Both the position numbers and the translations under genes were made by a program. A DNA stretch of 64,000 bases, taken from Rhynchopus euleeides. Lineage: Eukaryota > Euglenozoa > Diplonemea > Diplonemida > Diplonemidae. The notes under the pieces were generated by a model, which was given only the letters and a program-made list of their open reading frames with translations, was not told the origin of the DNA and did no database searches. The stretch is taken from positions 310,001 through 374,000 of the forward strand of contig OY723299.1 in NCBI GenBank assembly GCA_963210315.1, read 5' to 3'. The first letter of the stretch is position 1. The number at the start of each line of letters is the position of its first letter. Positions 44,901-53,462 of this stretch are shown piece by piece.

Positions 44901-47291
44901 CAGGAAGCGCGAAGCGTTCTCCACGTGCACCGAGAACTTTGACCCGGTGACCCGCTTGAAAGCGAAGCCCTTTGGGATCGTCCCGTGCACGGCCAACACA
45001 TTGTTCAGCGCGGTCGTTCCGGAGGAATCAATCCCGTTCTCCACATCGAGAGTGGCCACGATCCCCAGCAACAGGTCAGTCGCACTCGATTTGCCCTCGC
45101 CTGTCGTAGAGTGCGACGCCCACGCACAGGCAACCGACTGCGCAGCCTGCAAGGACCTTCCAAGCTTGTGCGTGCAGCATTGCAACACACCCCGGTTGGC
45201 GTCCTTCGCCATCTTGTTGGCGGTCGCACAGTGGTCCACCATCACCATCTGCTCCACACCCACATCCTGTTCCTCGATCTTCCGGATCGTCTCCGTCAGA
45301 TTCTCCGAGAGCAGCTTTGCTCGCGTAGACGGAACTATCCGCGTCGTGACGGTGGCGCTCACCTCTTTCCCGCCCACGTACCCGTAAGCCACATGCGTGT
45401 CGTGCATGCGACCCCCAATCCTGGCGGAGGTGTCGCACCCAATGGCCACGGTGGGCTTGTCCCCCAGCTGCGAGTCCCTCGCCTTATCCTTCAGGTACTC
45501 AAAGAAGGCCTCGACAGACACCCGGCCGGCCACCCAGTCGAGGCGCCCAATCGTCCGAGCCGAGGGAATGGGCAGCTTCTCGCGGGGCAGCCCAAACAGG
45601 ATAGCGAAGACGTCCCCGATGAGCCGGTGCACCGCTTTCAGACCCAGGCCCTCCCAACGCAGGCGGTGCACGAGCCGCCGGATCTTCAGCGGGTATGCGT
45701 GCGTGGTACCCCGGTGGTGCAGGCCGGTCGCGTAGTAGGTCTCGGGGGAGACGCGTTCCCGCAGACTCAAAACCTCCTCGGTGAGGATGCGGTTCCTCCG
45801 CTCAAGGACGTACACCTTCGCCATCGCCCACCGCTTGGCCTGGTCCAGCCGCTTCGTGACCCTCCGCCACTGAGCCGCTTCATAGGCCGGTCGGCCACGA
45901 CGATCCTTCGACGACGCAGCAGTGGCGGGGGTCGCACGGGTGGAGGGAGTGGAGGCAGGGCGCGATGCACCAGACGGCGTGACAGGCCCGGGTGTGCTCG
46001 ACGCAGAGACATCGTCCACTTCCATGGCTGTGCTGCACTTACCCTCAGACACACACTCACCGAAGCAGAATCGGGCAACACGCCCTGTCGACTCTGAGCG
46101 GTGGGACCGCACAACAACAGCACCCTGACCAAGCAAGCTGTGGTTCCCGCACAGCTTCTCCTTGGCAGCAGAATTCACCCCTCCTCGGGAGATCATCCTC
46201 AGCCCAGCCTCCAAGGGCACCCCTGCAACTCCGCAAATCGCCTCCCGAAGTTGATCATGGGTGCGCATGCACCCGCTCACATCCCCAGACAGAACACGGC
46301 GGATGAAAATCTCGACGGCACCTGACAGTGTCGTCGGAGCAGCAGGATCGCAAGGAGCACAATCCAGCTGCACGCTCTGCTGTGACAGCTCCTCGCCTGC
46401 GGGCACGGCGGGGCCGTCATCCATCGACTCGGACCGCTCCGCGAGGGTCGCCGGTGTAGGGGCGTCCGACACGTCGTCGCCCGCATCGACAGCGATCGCA
46501 TCCAGCAAATCACCCATGCGGCGCAGCTCAGCCGCATCCGGAGGGCCGCCCTCCATCGACACGTCCCCATCATGGACATCCTCTGTCACAGCAACCGTCG
46601 GAGCCGGAGGAGGTGCTGTTGCCGAGGTGGTGAGGCTAGACGTCAACTGAGCCTGCGGTGTGGGGCACATGTCCTCCTCCCCCTCCTCGGAGCAATCACT
46701 GCCATCAGCCGCAGGAGGTGCGAAGCGGCCCGGGGACGAAGCAGTCAACTGCCGGACTGTCTCTTCGGAGGAGAGGGAATCGGGCGGACCTCGAGAGGCG
46801 GGTGCGCGAGGGTCGTCCATCGCCACATCACGGAGAGGAGCGTCGGCCATCACCACATCGGGTGGCAGAGAGAGGGAAGGAACGGCAGAAGGCACACAGT
46901 CGTCAACATCAGACACATGATCAGAGCTGCAGCAGGGTGGGCAATCAGCCACGATCGCAGGACCTCGACGACACAGGCAGTAGTGCGCAACACCCTTCCT
47001 GAGCGCTCCGCCAGCACGCTTGCACAGCATCCAGCGCTCCGATGACCCCACACACGTCAGGATGCGTTGGTCCATGTTGGGTCCCAACCCCTCCGACTCC
47101 TCGAGGTGCTGCTCGACTGCTCCCACGAGGAAGTCAAACGTCCAGCCGCAAAATCCGTCACTCTGGCCATCCAAGAACCGCGACACGAGGACCTCAACAG
47201 GGAGCCGCTGCGCTGCAGGTCTCCTTCCGCACTTCCTCTCGTGCCGCAGCAGGTTCGCATACGGCCTCCTGCAGAAGCGACAGGAATCCAT
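38982..47291 (-). CDS. Giant fusion: zinc finger, DDE-type transposase, Josephin-like region and USP deubiquitinase
   Basis: One uninterrupted frame ends at a TGA (38982). The first ATG (47291) gives 2,769 residues; numbering below starts at the open frame's upstream end, 12 residues earlier. Residues 15-33 form a CxxC...HxxxxC finger. Residues 485-600 are a coiled segment and helix-turn-helix. An RNase H-like core follows: D632 (GCDTSA), D698 (MVDHC) with CCTH at 717-720, and a likely Glu at 980 (SDRVENQHG) after a large helical insertion, as in hAT-like nucleases. Residues 1164-1220 are acidic; 1449-1487 are Pro/Thr-rich. Residues 1490-1660 (Cys1517, GRFSPEVV, HDRDCWW, YEVWGPHG) follow the order of a Josephin-type cysteine protease; tentative. 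A CCKVCGE finger lies at 2208, and a USP domain at 2355-2655 with Cys2369 (NTCF), Zn cysteines, His2621 (GGHYTCY) and Asp2638-2639. A (KGG)n tail ends it. Expected to act in the nucleus. Confidence 0.8.
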   Translation of the reverse strand: MDSCRFCRRPYANLLRHERKCGRRPAAQRLPVEVLVSRFLDGQSDGFCGWTFDFLVGAVEQHLEESEGLGPNMDQRILTCVGSSERWMLCKRAGGALRKGVAHYCLCRRGPAIVADCPPCCSSDHVSDVDDCVPSAVPSLSLPPDVVMADAPLRDVAMDDPRAPASRGPPDSLSSEETVRQLTASSPGRFAPPAADGSDCSEEGEEDMCPTPQAQLTSSLTTSATAPPPAPTVAVTEDVHDGDVSMEGGPPDAAELRRMGDLLDAIAVDAGDDVSDAPTPATLAERSESMDDGPAVPAGEELSQQSVQLDCAPCDPAAPTTLSGAVEIFIRRVLSGDVSGCMRTHDQLREAICGVAGVPLEAGLRMISRGGVNSAAKEKLCGNHSLLGQGAVVVRSHRSESTGRVARFCFGECVSEGKCSTAMEVDDVSASSTPGPVTPSGASRPASTPSTRATPATAASSKDRRGRPAYEAAQWRRVTKRLDQAKRWAMAKVYVLERRNRILTEEVLSLRERVSPETYYATGLHHRGTTHAYPLKIRRLVHRLRWEGLGLKAVHRLIGDVFAILFGLPREKLPIPSARTIGRLDWVAGRVSVEAFFEYLKDKARDSQLGDKPTVAIGCDTSARIGGRMHDTHVAYGYVGGKEVSATVTTRIVPSTRAKLLSENLTETIRKIEEQDVGVEQMVMVDHCATANKMAKDANRGVLQCCTHKLGRSLQAAQSVACAWASHSTTGEGKSSATDLLLGIVATLDVENGIDSSGTTALNNVLAVHGTIPKGFAFKRVTGSKFSVHVENASRFLQWSKVLQDMRESFSTSLSRMLQRTQELDIQLYLLTSYLLWQVYVTAQSAVKRGSPTYDKGWEILQRLDDQLGSMLDEKTAEKEVFDILTDTVIGKTADDVPNDVLLGEAAARVAAKAIFLEHTADAMVAWHAAGSTLRTKLKEFMQKDAAAVEELGIEGLRRYPATSDRVENQHGNSSFLYKRLAMVHPERLASLAMAKANNWVVCQAPMEEYAVYMERAVLAVRQETRRSMREIAEEELREKYGTKMLRGLLKCDLLRLALLLGIPEADRNVKADDLRVVVGDRVLKLAEPCRGRNNRGDAADATSNLREKQWTSVKGILAALNDAGVKHVQAFVSSPAFPILLKLPGALPEKQEDDADDVTADGDDGDGREDDDDDNGEEEDVGDDDDDPDDSDDDDDDDGDGMDAAGDDKLCPAQKLLGWDKLSSLECPRVGPDATCDDESDSSDEDAPFPADHQVPKRVSALLWTDEVVKRLSCAAGSASLGDLSREDANVLIQKTLGRMKVETLRGIRNAVATSKSLGKREVMRDILLLAGAHKSSDLEGNFPSRDKVLRVALSKASLPRGQATSGSPKGFPQAIPIPAAVKEEHRASLWRLFCMSRDDAEDRERIGAEVLGTGPLQPRSATAAETGAPVVQTETATTPTPAPTATATPAPTATQAPTATATPTPTPPTPAPPVLFSAEDHVAGLGFPKFSFSDAGANWQSGCPSSAYIVLQKLLTELGVENPLQAVTWQDAQHEQARVEKGGGWAVCSNGRFSPEVVGTLLERATGGKWYLAEPGDAFVRSRFAVVQAFASRELVHDRDCWWLLATKQPPSAGIVRCLVGNHPKYEVWGPHGPTKPFKKLVAPLESVWTATACIRWCVRASTDSVTADTSHCGYSEHWEKAKAADEAEIDALRARDDRAKDPQKADRAKYRQVAEDFGWEVAELRLRDVFPPDLHLTSGVGRVKRELTCLRRFNHETGLAEDGEDCALTGESGWAVANWVVQHCWFFPTKVLAKMKALDPRRVPPGVALQLGERTEPEWPRITWEQMQLCQHQGPLRESNGFRGVRLSWKGDFCISAVILAVETEVRAFPPHTPPGSLKCTDQGQWHTVRVKLYPPGPGDRSDVARVPEGAWDSEVAAMLFAPPDDTASGRNRGLWRVALRVERESDRCVVKCTDHPEESHESLEAAVQHFLAQGEFELYAVRSAERAMASVPCMRSLRVSRMVKARKSLTEEEMKLPAQLWRARCLAYVEGKMAEEFGRIREAANRLIYREVPKSLFSAAPGTVERQNLLSVDWLRKRRPHSVTYLGDMLSAVADLAVRCLEEEVRATLTKDVPGKLKIIFPGQEPLRPFSEMGLVEVHHLWEEVVNGKWQMDRCVAELRQQLSEVELRCGRRSAQADAVATPVSAAPSVPCCKVCGETCTKKGTPFVSLASHAASAHGLTWEEYCAHPGSCVSTEGKRKRSSSTTRSTPVPEDDPGSLDSVTERDSAAEYDLERELGGSDFPGHCADDDGAPLPPGHPSHSSTGSPRKRPRVTPVTSPASRKPASPPHTPFRMVAAWWSFPRTADGQGANTCFMAACLQLLRPCIDVIRSEPKCTACETTMYPLLSFLKNMCRGKGSEQNLDGLRQLSRESGRAVFEEMERDVGEAHSLLKRKQQCLAHFLGELLQILSAEWWEWRRCGPQNRRPVCTLPIHFTDVQGKCGTCGNPTSANQHQGWYVKGSPERFQTLQVLVDSAMRCETSTAFTCADKSCLGRCSTTTTTMFVGGTLLLWVTRLTDKGGGHTFLSSQCDVPLQLEIADIFGSVRRATFTLGACAVHSGGVSGGHYTCYSYSPAAKAMFLHDDAYTKQVDIAESLEVMRTHGVMFRYDRTPDSCTEEFRISWVGLLDLLRADDEESHRNVQRLFPPEQRQQQEEEERRQRELKRQKEEQERLRRQGKHGGKGSKGGKGGKGGKGGKGGKGGKKGGKGGKKGGKGGKGGKKGQQSS
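38985..39130 (-). repeat. Lys/Gly tail-coding microsatellite
   Basis: A run of 9-bp and related units (CCCTTACCA, CCCTTGCCG, CTTCTTGCC) encodes the KGG/KKGG tail at the C-terminus of the fusion protein. It is a positively charged, glycine-rich tail, probably for nucleic-acid contact, and is likely to vary in length. Confidence 0.85.
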
Positions 47292-47889
47292 CTTGTGACC
47301 AATCTGGCATCGCCAGAAGGGGTTCAAACCCTGACTCCTGACAGAAGGAGGGGGGTGCTGGTGACAAAAGCTATCAGTGCGCCGATCAAAAGTTGACTGA
47401 ACAGGGGTGCCTTGTCAGCGACTGGGGGTGCGAGCGCAAAATAAACAGCTGACAATGGGGGTCTTCGCTACGGGGTGATCGTCAGTGCATTTTAGTGCAC
47501 TTGCTGTTGAAATGGCTGAAAACTGACGAAGATTCTCGAAGAATGACGACCAGCGAAGACCCCCACTGACGCAAAAGTTTCCGGCAAAACAGTCATAAAA
47601 AATAGTGGCTGAGTGGAAGCCACTCTCTCGCGATTCGGGTGCACAACCCGGGGTAGTAAATTACTGAATGGGGAGGGGGGTGTGTGCAGTGCTGATCGAC
47701 TCCACGCTCCAACAACAGAACGACCCATTCAGACCCGTCTCCACCCTGCCAGATACAGTAACCGACCATAGGAATCCGCTGAGCAGCCCCCGACTTTCCT
47801 GAGCAGCCCCCAGGTAATCCAGGCACAGGATGACCCGTTCCGACCCATTTGCACCCTGCCGGATACCCGATCAGCATGCCGGAGACCAA
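47292..47889. other. 5' flank of the transposase-USP gene
   Basis: No further gene is seen. The flank holds one small inverted-repeat element (47457-47564) and two imperfect direct repeats of about 36 bp (about 47722-47757 and 47830-47866) sharing GACCC.TTC.GACCC and CACCCTGCC.GATAC. No TATA box or other promoter element is clear enough to call. Confidence 0.5.
47457..47564. mobile_element. 108-bp inverted-repeat element, copy 1
   Basis: It begins GGGGGTCTTCGCT and ends with the complement AGCGAAGACCCCC. A second, about 90% similar copy is at 60905-61011. The interior (AGTGCA..TTGCTGTTGAAAT, AACTGACGAAGATT) is shared. Flanking AAT/ACT trinucleotides here are not a clean duplication. A miniature DNA transposon is the best reading; superfamily unassigned. 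Confidence 0.75.
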
Positions 47890-48407
47890 TTTTTTTTTCT
47901 TTTTTCATGTCGCTCCCGTTGGTCACTTCGCTGCTTTGAGTCAGCCACGTGGCGGAAGCCGGACCGCAGGGAGGGGCGTTGCGCCCGTTGACGCCTCTCA
48001 CTCCTCATGTGCCTTGAGTAGCTGCCAGGTGGGTCTGCTTTGAGGCGGGGAATCGCGTCAGGCCAAACAGCCACTGCGAGGACGTCTCCCCTAAAAGAAA
48101 AGAAAGAATGTGGGAAGGGGACGGGGGTGGGATGGGTGGGCAGCGCAAGCCGGAAGGAGCGCCTCCCATGGGGCGGAAGCTCACCCGACAGCATAAAATG
48201 CTGCGAAAACAACAAAAAAAGGGAAAATAAACCACGCACACCACAACATCAATAAAACCAAAGCCGTGCAGAAAGGGCCCCTCCGCATATATGAAACAGG
48301 GCACACAGCGGAAAAAGAGTTACCAGAGCTTGCTTTAGTTTCCCCTCGGAGGAGGGTAATCACAGGGGGCGCCACGTGAAGGCAGCAAGTTGGATTTTAT
48401 CCCCCCC
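47890..48407 (-). mobile_element. Poly(A)-ended retroposon, copy 2
   Basis: About 518 bp nearly identical to the insert at 1324-1874, again with a T-rich run at its left edge (the tail on the minus strand, here broken by one C). It stops at GGATTTTATCCCCCCC, where copy 1 continues. Another T run (48408-48416) follows at once, suggesting that a second poly(A) sequence sits directly upstream of it in minus orientation. No target duplication could be recognised. Confidence 0.75.
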
Positions 48408-48900
48408 TTTTTTTTTCCCTCTTGTGTCCCATGCCTTGTTTGCAGTGATCGCATTGTTGGCCATCCTTGCTGTAGTTCGGCATGCCGCCCTTCCCACCTT
48501 CCCCCACCCCCTCCCCGGCGGTTTTGCTGTCCGTGTGGTTTGGTGGTACTGGTGAGCCATCTGGGGAAAGAACCTTGACAATCCCGGGCCGGCAGTACGT
48601 TCGTCACCCCCACGGGCTCGGCCGGTTTCTAAACCTTTAGGCAATCTACGTCCGCAGGCCAAGAACCCGGTGTGCAGATGCACGTTGGGAGCCCCCTGAA
48701 GTCCGCACACGCCCTCTCTGAGTAGTCCCCGACCAAGCGCTGGCCTCTCTGACCGACTACCATGCCGCCGCAGGCCAAGAACCCGGTGTGCCGAAGCACA
48801 TTGGGAGCCCCCTGAAGTCAACACAGCACCCCGCCAGTGGCTCCAGCTGTCCCTCCCCATGTCAGAGTTGACGGAAAAAGGCGGACCCTCTTTTGTCCCA
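48408..48900. other. Non-coding stretch with a 55-bp direct repeat
   Basis: No gene is supported. Two direct repeats, at about 48649-48704 and 48772-48826, begin CCGCAGGCCAAGAACCCGG and share TTGGGAGCCCCCTGAAGTC; they are 123 bp apart. The first 200 bp after the T run may be an older retroposed piece. Confidence 0.55.
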
Positions 48901-48910
48901 GTGCTCCGTG

Positions 48911-49381
48911 CTATGCACTGGGACCCCGTTGCCCAGGCGGACCAGTCTGGGGGAGCCCTCGGGGTGTGGGGTTGAGTTTTACGACTTCCCTAGGTCTTAG
49001 GTAGTTTAAGGTCGTGCCCAGGACCTGGTGACAAGGGTGAGGAGTCTTCCCCGAGCCTCTCGGGCCTGTGTTGCACGGCAGGGAGAAGCGGCCGCCAGAT
49101 TTTTGCGGGGTGTTGATGTGTGCAGCAAGAGCTTTGTAGCCCTGCCTCCGCCTGACATACGGCACACCTTCGATGAGCCGGTCCTTCGCTTCGTGCATCC
49201 TCATCGCCGCGATGTCACGGTGTGCCAGTATCGAGGCCGCCACACGGCCGGTCTTCGAGCCCTTGATTGGGACAACACTACGGTGCAGGACCTTTGGCTT
49301 CACCTTCACTGGAGTTGGGGTGGAACTCAGCGCTGTCACGGCCGTGCGCATCTGTCGGCCGAGCCCGCATAGCATATTCAT
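48911..49381 (-). pseudogene. Incomplete copy of the Crinkler/RHS-type gene (5' part)
   Basis: An ATG at 49381 opens a frame that follows the start of the gene at 57245 closely through the P-loop region and then leaves it. Only the first part of the gene is represented, so this copy looks broken. The surrounding 800 bp, including the upstream flank, are duplicated with it, and high identity suggests a recent event. Confidence 0.8.
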
Positions 49382-49842
49382 CTCTGCGACTGCACCTGCT
49401 GTGACAGTGAAGGAAACCCAGCCACACTTCCCCGCTGGAAACCCTGTCTGTGGAGGGTGCAGTCGAGAGGAACACTCCCCCTATTGTGGTCGGTGCGGTG
49501 CGCGCTCAACGAAAAAGGTACACGTGTGGGAGGTCCGAGTGTGGTAGGTGTGGTGAGTAACAGCAACACAACAGCAAACACAAATCGACGCCAGAGGAGG
49601 TCAGGTGGGGCGGGGTGTCATCCTGCAGAGTCTCCAGTTGGCCAGCAAGGCAAAACGTACCGGGGGGAGAGCGCTCAGTGGCCTGGTGAAGGGCGCTGAG
49701 TGGCGGCTGGTGCACTTCCCCTTCCAAGGCAAGAGGTCAGACGGGCATAAGCCCAACTAGGAATCAATCGCAAGTACTTCCTGCAGCCTATAGACCTCCT
49801 GAGACGCAGCAGCGCTGATTAACAAGCTGGCTTGGTAATGTG
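49043..49842. repeat. Segmental duplication block A, left copy
   Basis: About 800 bp that match 56909-57703 at roughly 97% identity, covering the 5' end of the Crinkler/RHS-type gene and about 460 bp of its upstream flank. Identity ends at CTTGGTAATGTG. Confidence 0.9.
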
Positions 49843-49906
49843 GGCAACCACTTCTCGCGTGGGGCGACGGATGCATACGAGTCAGACAATAACCGACACA
49901 GGCCCA

Positions 49907-50269
49907 GGGCTGGCAGGAAGCAACGCGGGAGGAGAGGCTGTACTCAATCCCTCCTGGGAAAAGCTAGGGTGCAGGGGGGAGGAGTTGGGCGATCTAGTTC
50001 GTGTGTCTCGCCCTCACGTCGACACACAGTCTGCCAGCAACGGCGTCATCGGCTCCCGGAGGGATTCACCGGGAAGCTCCAGAAAGGGTGCGAGGTGGGT
50101 CAGATGCACCAGAAACATAGGATCTGCAGAAGAGTTTGCTGGGGTCTTCGGGGCAATCGCCAGGCCTGGGACGGGATGCTGCGTCGGTTGCCTCGGAGGA
50201 GCTGTTGCCCCGAGTGGGCGCAGGGATGTGCAGGTGAGGTCTGCACCTGTCTCAGAGAGGACCGCTGCA
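49907..50269. repeat. Segmental duplication block B, left copy
   Basis: About 363 bp from GGCTGGCAGGAAGCAACG that match 53463-53825 nearly exactly. No gene is recognised in it. In this copy block B runs almost directly into block C; in the right copy the two are about 390 bp apart. Confidence 0.9.
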
Positions 50270-50273
50270 CACA

Positions 50274-50760
50274 TAACGGAGGGTTGAGCCTCGGAGACAA
50301 AGCACGGCATGCCAGTTCGGTTTTGGCTTGCCCTCGCCAACGGAGATGCAAGGGATACTCAGTCCAACCCAGACATTGCACGCACCCACCATCAACCCCC
50401 GTTTGCATCCAGGCCCAATTCTCTACACCTGTGTGTGCCCTCTTCTCTTGTGGTCAGCCGGAGCTTCCTGCACCGCACTGTTGAAGGGGTTGTTTGCTTA
50501 GAATAACTGACTGACAACAGCCTCCGCCCCCTTCTTCTGAAACCACATTTCTCTCTCTCTCTCAGCAGCAAGGGAAGGCGCCATCGCGTCATGCTGCCTT
50601 CGCCTGCTCCTCGCTCACAAAAGGAAACTCCCGCACCTTCTCCGCCAGCAGTGCACCGTACCCCACAGTGGGGCACCAGCCGCACATGTGCTGCAGGTCC
50701 ATCAACCCCTCGTCCTCCAGCAGCGCGGTGGTCTTGTACTTCGCGTCGTCCGGAAGGTTC
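50274..50760. repeat. Segmental duplication block C, left copy
   Basis: About 487 bp that match 54213-54695: the 3' flank and the last part of the Crinkler/RHS-type gene's final exon. Identity stops at GGAAGGTTC, where the Cys-rich gene begins. The gene piece inside is an incomplete copy. Confidence 0.9.
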
Positions 50761-53208
50761 TATGTAAAGAAAGTTGATCGCCAGGGTGGTGGTGGTGCTG
50801 CCAGAACCTCCATCGCCCAGCGGGGCCTGCGGAAGTGACCCCGGGGCAGGAGGAAGAGGAGAAGGAGAAGGCGGTGGCGACGACGCCTCGTCTGCCTTCT
50901 CCCTCGTGGCATCACCTCCCCCCGGCGCAGCGGGTTGGAGGTGGTGGTGGTGGTGGTGGTGGTGGTGCTGCTGCCCCAGCTTCCCTCTCGTGTGTAGGTC
51001 GTCCCTCATGTCAAACACCTCCCCGCAGACAACGGTGCCCCGATTCTCCGAGGTGCATGCTGCGGACTTTCCGTTATCCCCATGCCGAAAGCTCTCCGGG
51101 TCGCAGAGAAGGATGTGGTGCCCCAACCTGGGGTGATACGTCAGGCAGTGCAACGCCATCGCCTCCGCCACGACATCCCCATCTGCAACCGGGGCTGCTG
51201 CGGGGGGAGGGGCTGGGGTTGGGGTGGCGGCGACGCCACCACCACCACCACCTCCTCCACCCGTGGGACTGCTGGCAGCACCGCCCCCGCCTGGAGATGC
51301 CTCTGCAGCATGATGCGAAGGAGAATGGGGCCCCATGGGGAGAAGGACCAGATCTGTCGGCGCACCACCTCCGGAGGCATCGCCCCCTGGGGGGGGATCT
51401 GCCCCGCTGCTTCCGCTGCCTCCGTCTCTCACGTTTGGGGTTGTGTCGGAAAGAGCTGCGCCGCTGTCCCCAACCCCACCCTCGGGCACCCCCTGCGGGC
51501 TTTGCGAGGTGCTTTTTTGAGGAGAAGTTTGGGGGAAAAACACACCTCCCTCAGGCCAGCTGAATGGGGCAACCCACGGATCCGACGTGCCGCCCTGGGG
51601 TGACGACTCGCCACCACCCCCCTGGGATGTCTGGGGAGTTGCCCCGGGGCGGGCCCACGAGGCACCGACTAGAGCATGGTGGATGTTGGAGGTACAGCCG
51701 AGGGTGAGGATGCACAGCTCCGCCAGCTCCTCGCGAATCCGATCCCTGCAGAGCGGGATGAAGTCCATCCAAGGCGGTGAGGGAGATGCCCACTCAGGCG
51801 AAGGAGGCCTCATGGAGTAGACACACAGCGCCCCTCTTTTGCTGTGGCTGGTGGAGGCGGCGGCTCCACCAAGGGCATCCCCGGTGACACCCCCACCCCC
51901 ACCACTACCCCCACCGCCACCCGCAGAAGACCCATTTTGCGACACCGGGTCCGACTCCGAGGTGACGGAGGAGGCCCCTTCCCGAAGGCCCACATCTCCT
52001 AAAGCCGATGCCTTCAGCCCGGGGTTGGGTGAGAGCTGTTCCTCAACACATCCAGGGCTCTCGGGGGAAGGGTTCCCCTCTGGAGGGGCTGGCTCTGCCT
52101 CCTCTGGAGGGCTGTGCAGGGTAGAGGCAGGGGCGGAGGCGGAAGCAGTGCCATCCTTCTCCGCAGGGTTGTCAGAGGAGGGCGGTGTGGGGTTCGGATC
52201 CTGCTCTCGTTTGAGTGGTTTGGTCGCTCCTCCAACGGCTGTTCCGGGTGAGGTGGAGGGGGGGTTGTTGTCGACACCACCACCGCCACCGCAACCCCCA
52301 GCCGCAGCCATCTCCCCGAGAAACGATTCGAAATCATCCAAAGCATCGGGCTCCGGGTTTCCCCCGTCAGAACCTGCCTTGCTCCGGAGAATCCCCCGGT
52401 TCGAAAACCCGACCCCGCGGACCCACTGCAGGACGAGCGGCGAGGCGGACCAAACATAAGCTACCGCGGTGGCAGACGAGGGCTCCAGAGCTGTATCACT
52501 GAGGGAGAAGGTGGGGCCCTTGATGACATAACATCCTGGGGAGAGCGGGTGCGGGTTCCCGCAGCAGTATTGGCAGATGTGGAAGGCGTGCGTCTCGCAG
52601 AGCTTGTGGGGTGCGGAGGAGGGATAGGCTGAGTTGCAGGAGGTGCAGATGAAGGGGGTGTTGCGGCTCTCCGAGAGGGGGCAGCCTTCGTAGCACCTGC
52701 GTGTGACCCCGGGGGGGAACACGCTGTAGTCATATGGGAAGGAGGCGGTGCCGTAGTCCACCACAGCGGAGCTCGGGAGGAGGCGGGAAACGACCCCGAC
52801 TTTGCCCAACACCTTCACAACCTCCTCGTTGCTGAAGCAGCGCATGCTCCGGATCAGGGCGTCGCACCGCGGGACACGCACCTCACACCCGACGCGCAGC
52901 TCGGACGCCACCCCCACAGCCCTCCCTCCCCCAGCAGAGGAGGTGTGCGGCGTTGGAAGCGCTGCCCCAGTCGAGTAGGGGGGCACCTTGCATGTATCCG
53001 GCACCCCTCCCCCACCTTCTCCCTCTGCTGCAACCCCGCTGCCTCCGCCAGCTTCAGCGGGTGGGGGTTCGGTGGTGGAGGAGGAGGAGGTGGTGGTGGC
53101 GGTGGATGCAGCTTCCTCTGTGGTGCCACCCGCCGCCTGCCCTGCATCCTGCTGCAGCGGCGGCTGCAGCGGCATCTCGGCCCCGGTTGGCGGTGTGTCG
53201 GTTGGCAT
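50392..53208 (-). CDS. Cys-rich, low-complexity protein with a Mind-bomb-like repeat
   Basis: The frame from the ATG at 53208 runs about 940 codons. After a Pro/Ser/Gly-rich start there is a segment with GCEVRVP, VVKVLGKVGVV and SVFPPGV, which follows the layout of the REP repeat of Mind-bomb E3 ligases, then paired cysteines (CTSC, HKLC, CQYCC) that could bind zinc. The middle is disordered (Gly, Pro, Ser runs). A second conserved-looking part (about codons 690-770) has ALHCLTYHPRLGHH and CDPESF, followed by a His run and acidic stretch. The last about 120 codons read duplication block C in another frame from the exon there, so the true C-terminus is probably lost or follows a splice near 50760. 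Mind-bomb similarity is tentative; the remaining function is unknown. Confidence 0.6.
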   Translation of the reverse strand: MPTDTPPTGAEMPLQPPLQQDAGQAAGGTTEEAASTATTTSSSSTTEPPPAEAGGGSGVAAEGEGGGGVPDTCKVPPYSTGAALPTPHTSSAGGGRAVGVASELRVGCEVRVPRCDALIRSMRCFSNEEVVKVLGKVGVVSRLLPSSAVVDYGTASFPYDYSVFPPGVTRRCYEGCPLSESRNTPFICTSCNSAYPSSAPHKLCETHAFHICQYCCGNPHPLSPGCYVIKGPTFSLSDTALEPSSATAVAYVWSASPLVLQWVRGVGFSNRGILRSKAGSDGGNPEPDALDDFESFLGEMAAAGGCGGGGGVDNNPPSTSPGTAVGGATKPLKREQDPNPTPPSSDNPAEKDGTASASAPASTLHSPPEEAEPAPPEGNPSPESPGCVEEQLSPNPGLKASALGDVGLREGASSVTSESDPVSQNGSSAGGGGGSGGGGGVTGDALGGAAASTSHSKRGALCVYSMRPPSPEWASPSPPWMDFIPLCRDRIREELAELCILTLGCTSNIHHALVGASWARPGATPQTSQGGGGESSPQGGTSDPWVAPFSWPEGGVFFPQTSPQKSTSQSPQGVPEGGVGDSGAALSDTTPNVRDGGSGSSGADPPPGGDASGGGAPTDLVLLPMGPHSPSHHAAEASPGGGGAASSPTGGGGGGGGGVAATPTPAPPPAAAPVADGDVVAEAMALHCLTYHPRLGHHILLCDPESFRHGDNGKSAACTSENRGTVVCGEVFDMRDDLHTRGKLGQQHHHHHHHHHLQPAAPGGGDATREKADEASSPPPSPSPLPPAPGSLPQAPLGDGGSGSTTTTLAINFLYIEPSGRREVQDHRAAGGRGVDGPAAHVRLVPHCGVRCTAGGEGAGVSFCERGAGEGSMTRWRLPLLLREREKCGFRRRGRRLLSVSYSKQTTPSTVRCRKLRLTTREEGTHRCRELGLDANGG

Positions 53209-53462
53209 GGGATCCGGGGGGGGGGGGGGGTTTCCCGTCACCGCACTTCTAACAATGCATTACTCAGGGGTTCCCCCAAAACCCTCCTCGCTGGGGGGGG
53301 GGGGGGGGTGAGAGAGCGGGGGGTGCAAGGTGGGGCTGTGTGTGTAGGTAGGAGGTTCCTGTGGGTGGGTGGGGAGTCTTGCCCGGTCAGAGGATACAAA
53401 GGAGAAAGGGGGGGGGGGTCAGTTCATTCAATTCTGCTTGTAGTATCAGTTCGCGTGCGGAG
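53209..53462. other. 5' flank of the Cys-rich gene with G runs
   Basis: No gene. Three runs of G of 10 or more (53218-53230, about 53295-53310 and about 53410) punctuate the flank. Such runs are common throughout the window. Confidence 0.5.

Noticed and set aside
38209-47889. Terminal inverted repeats around the transposase-USP gene
   Set aside because: I compared the left edge AGAGGGTGGCAAGC with sequence upstream of the gene and found no inverted partner or target duplication. The element's limits stay unknown.
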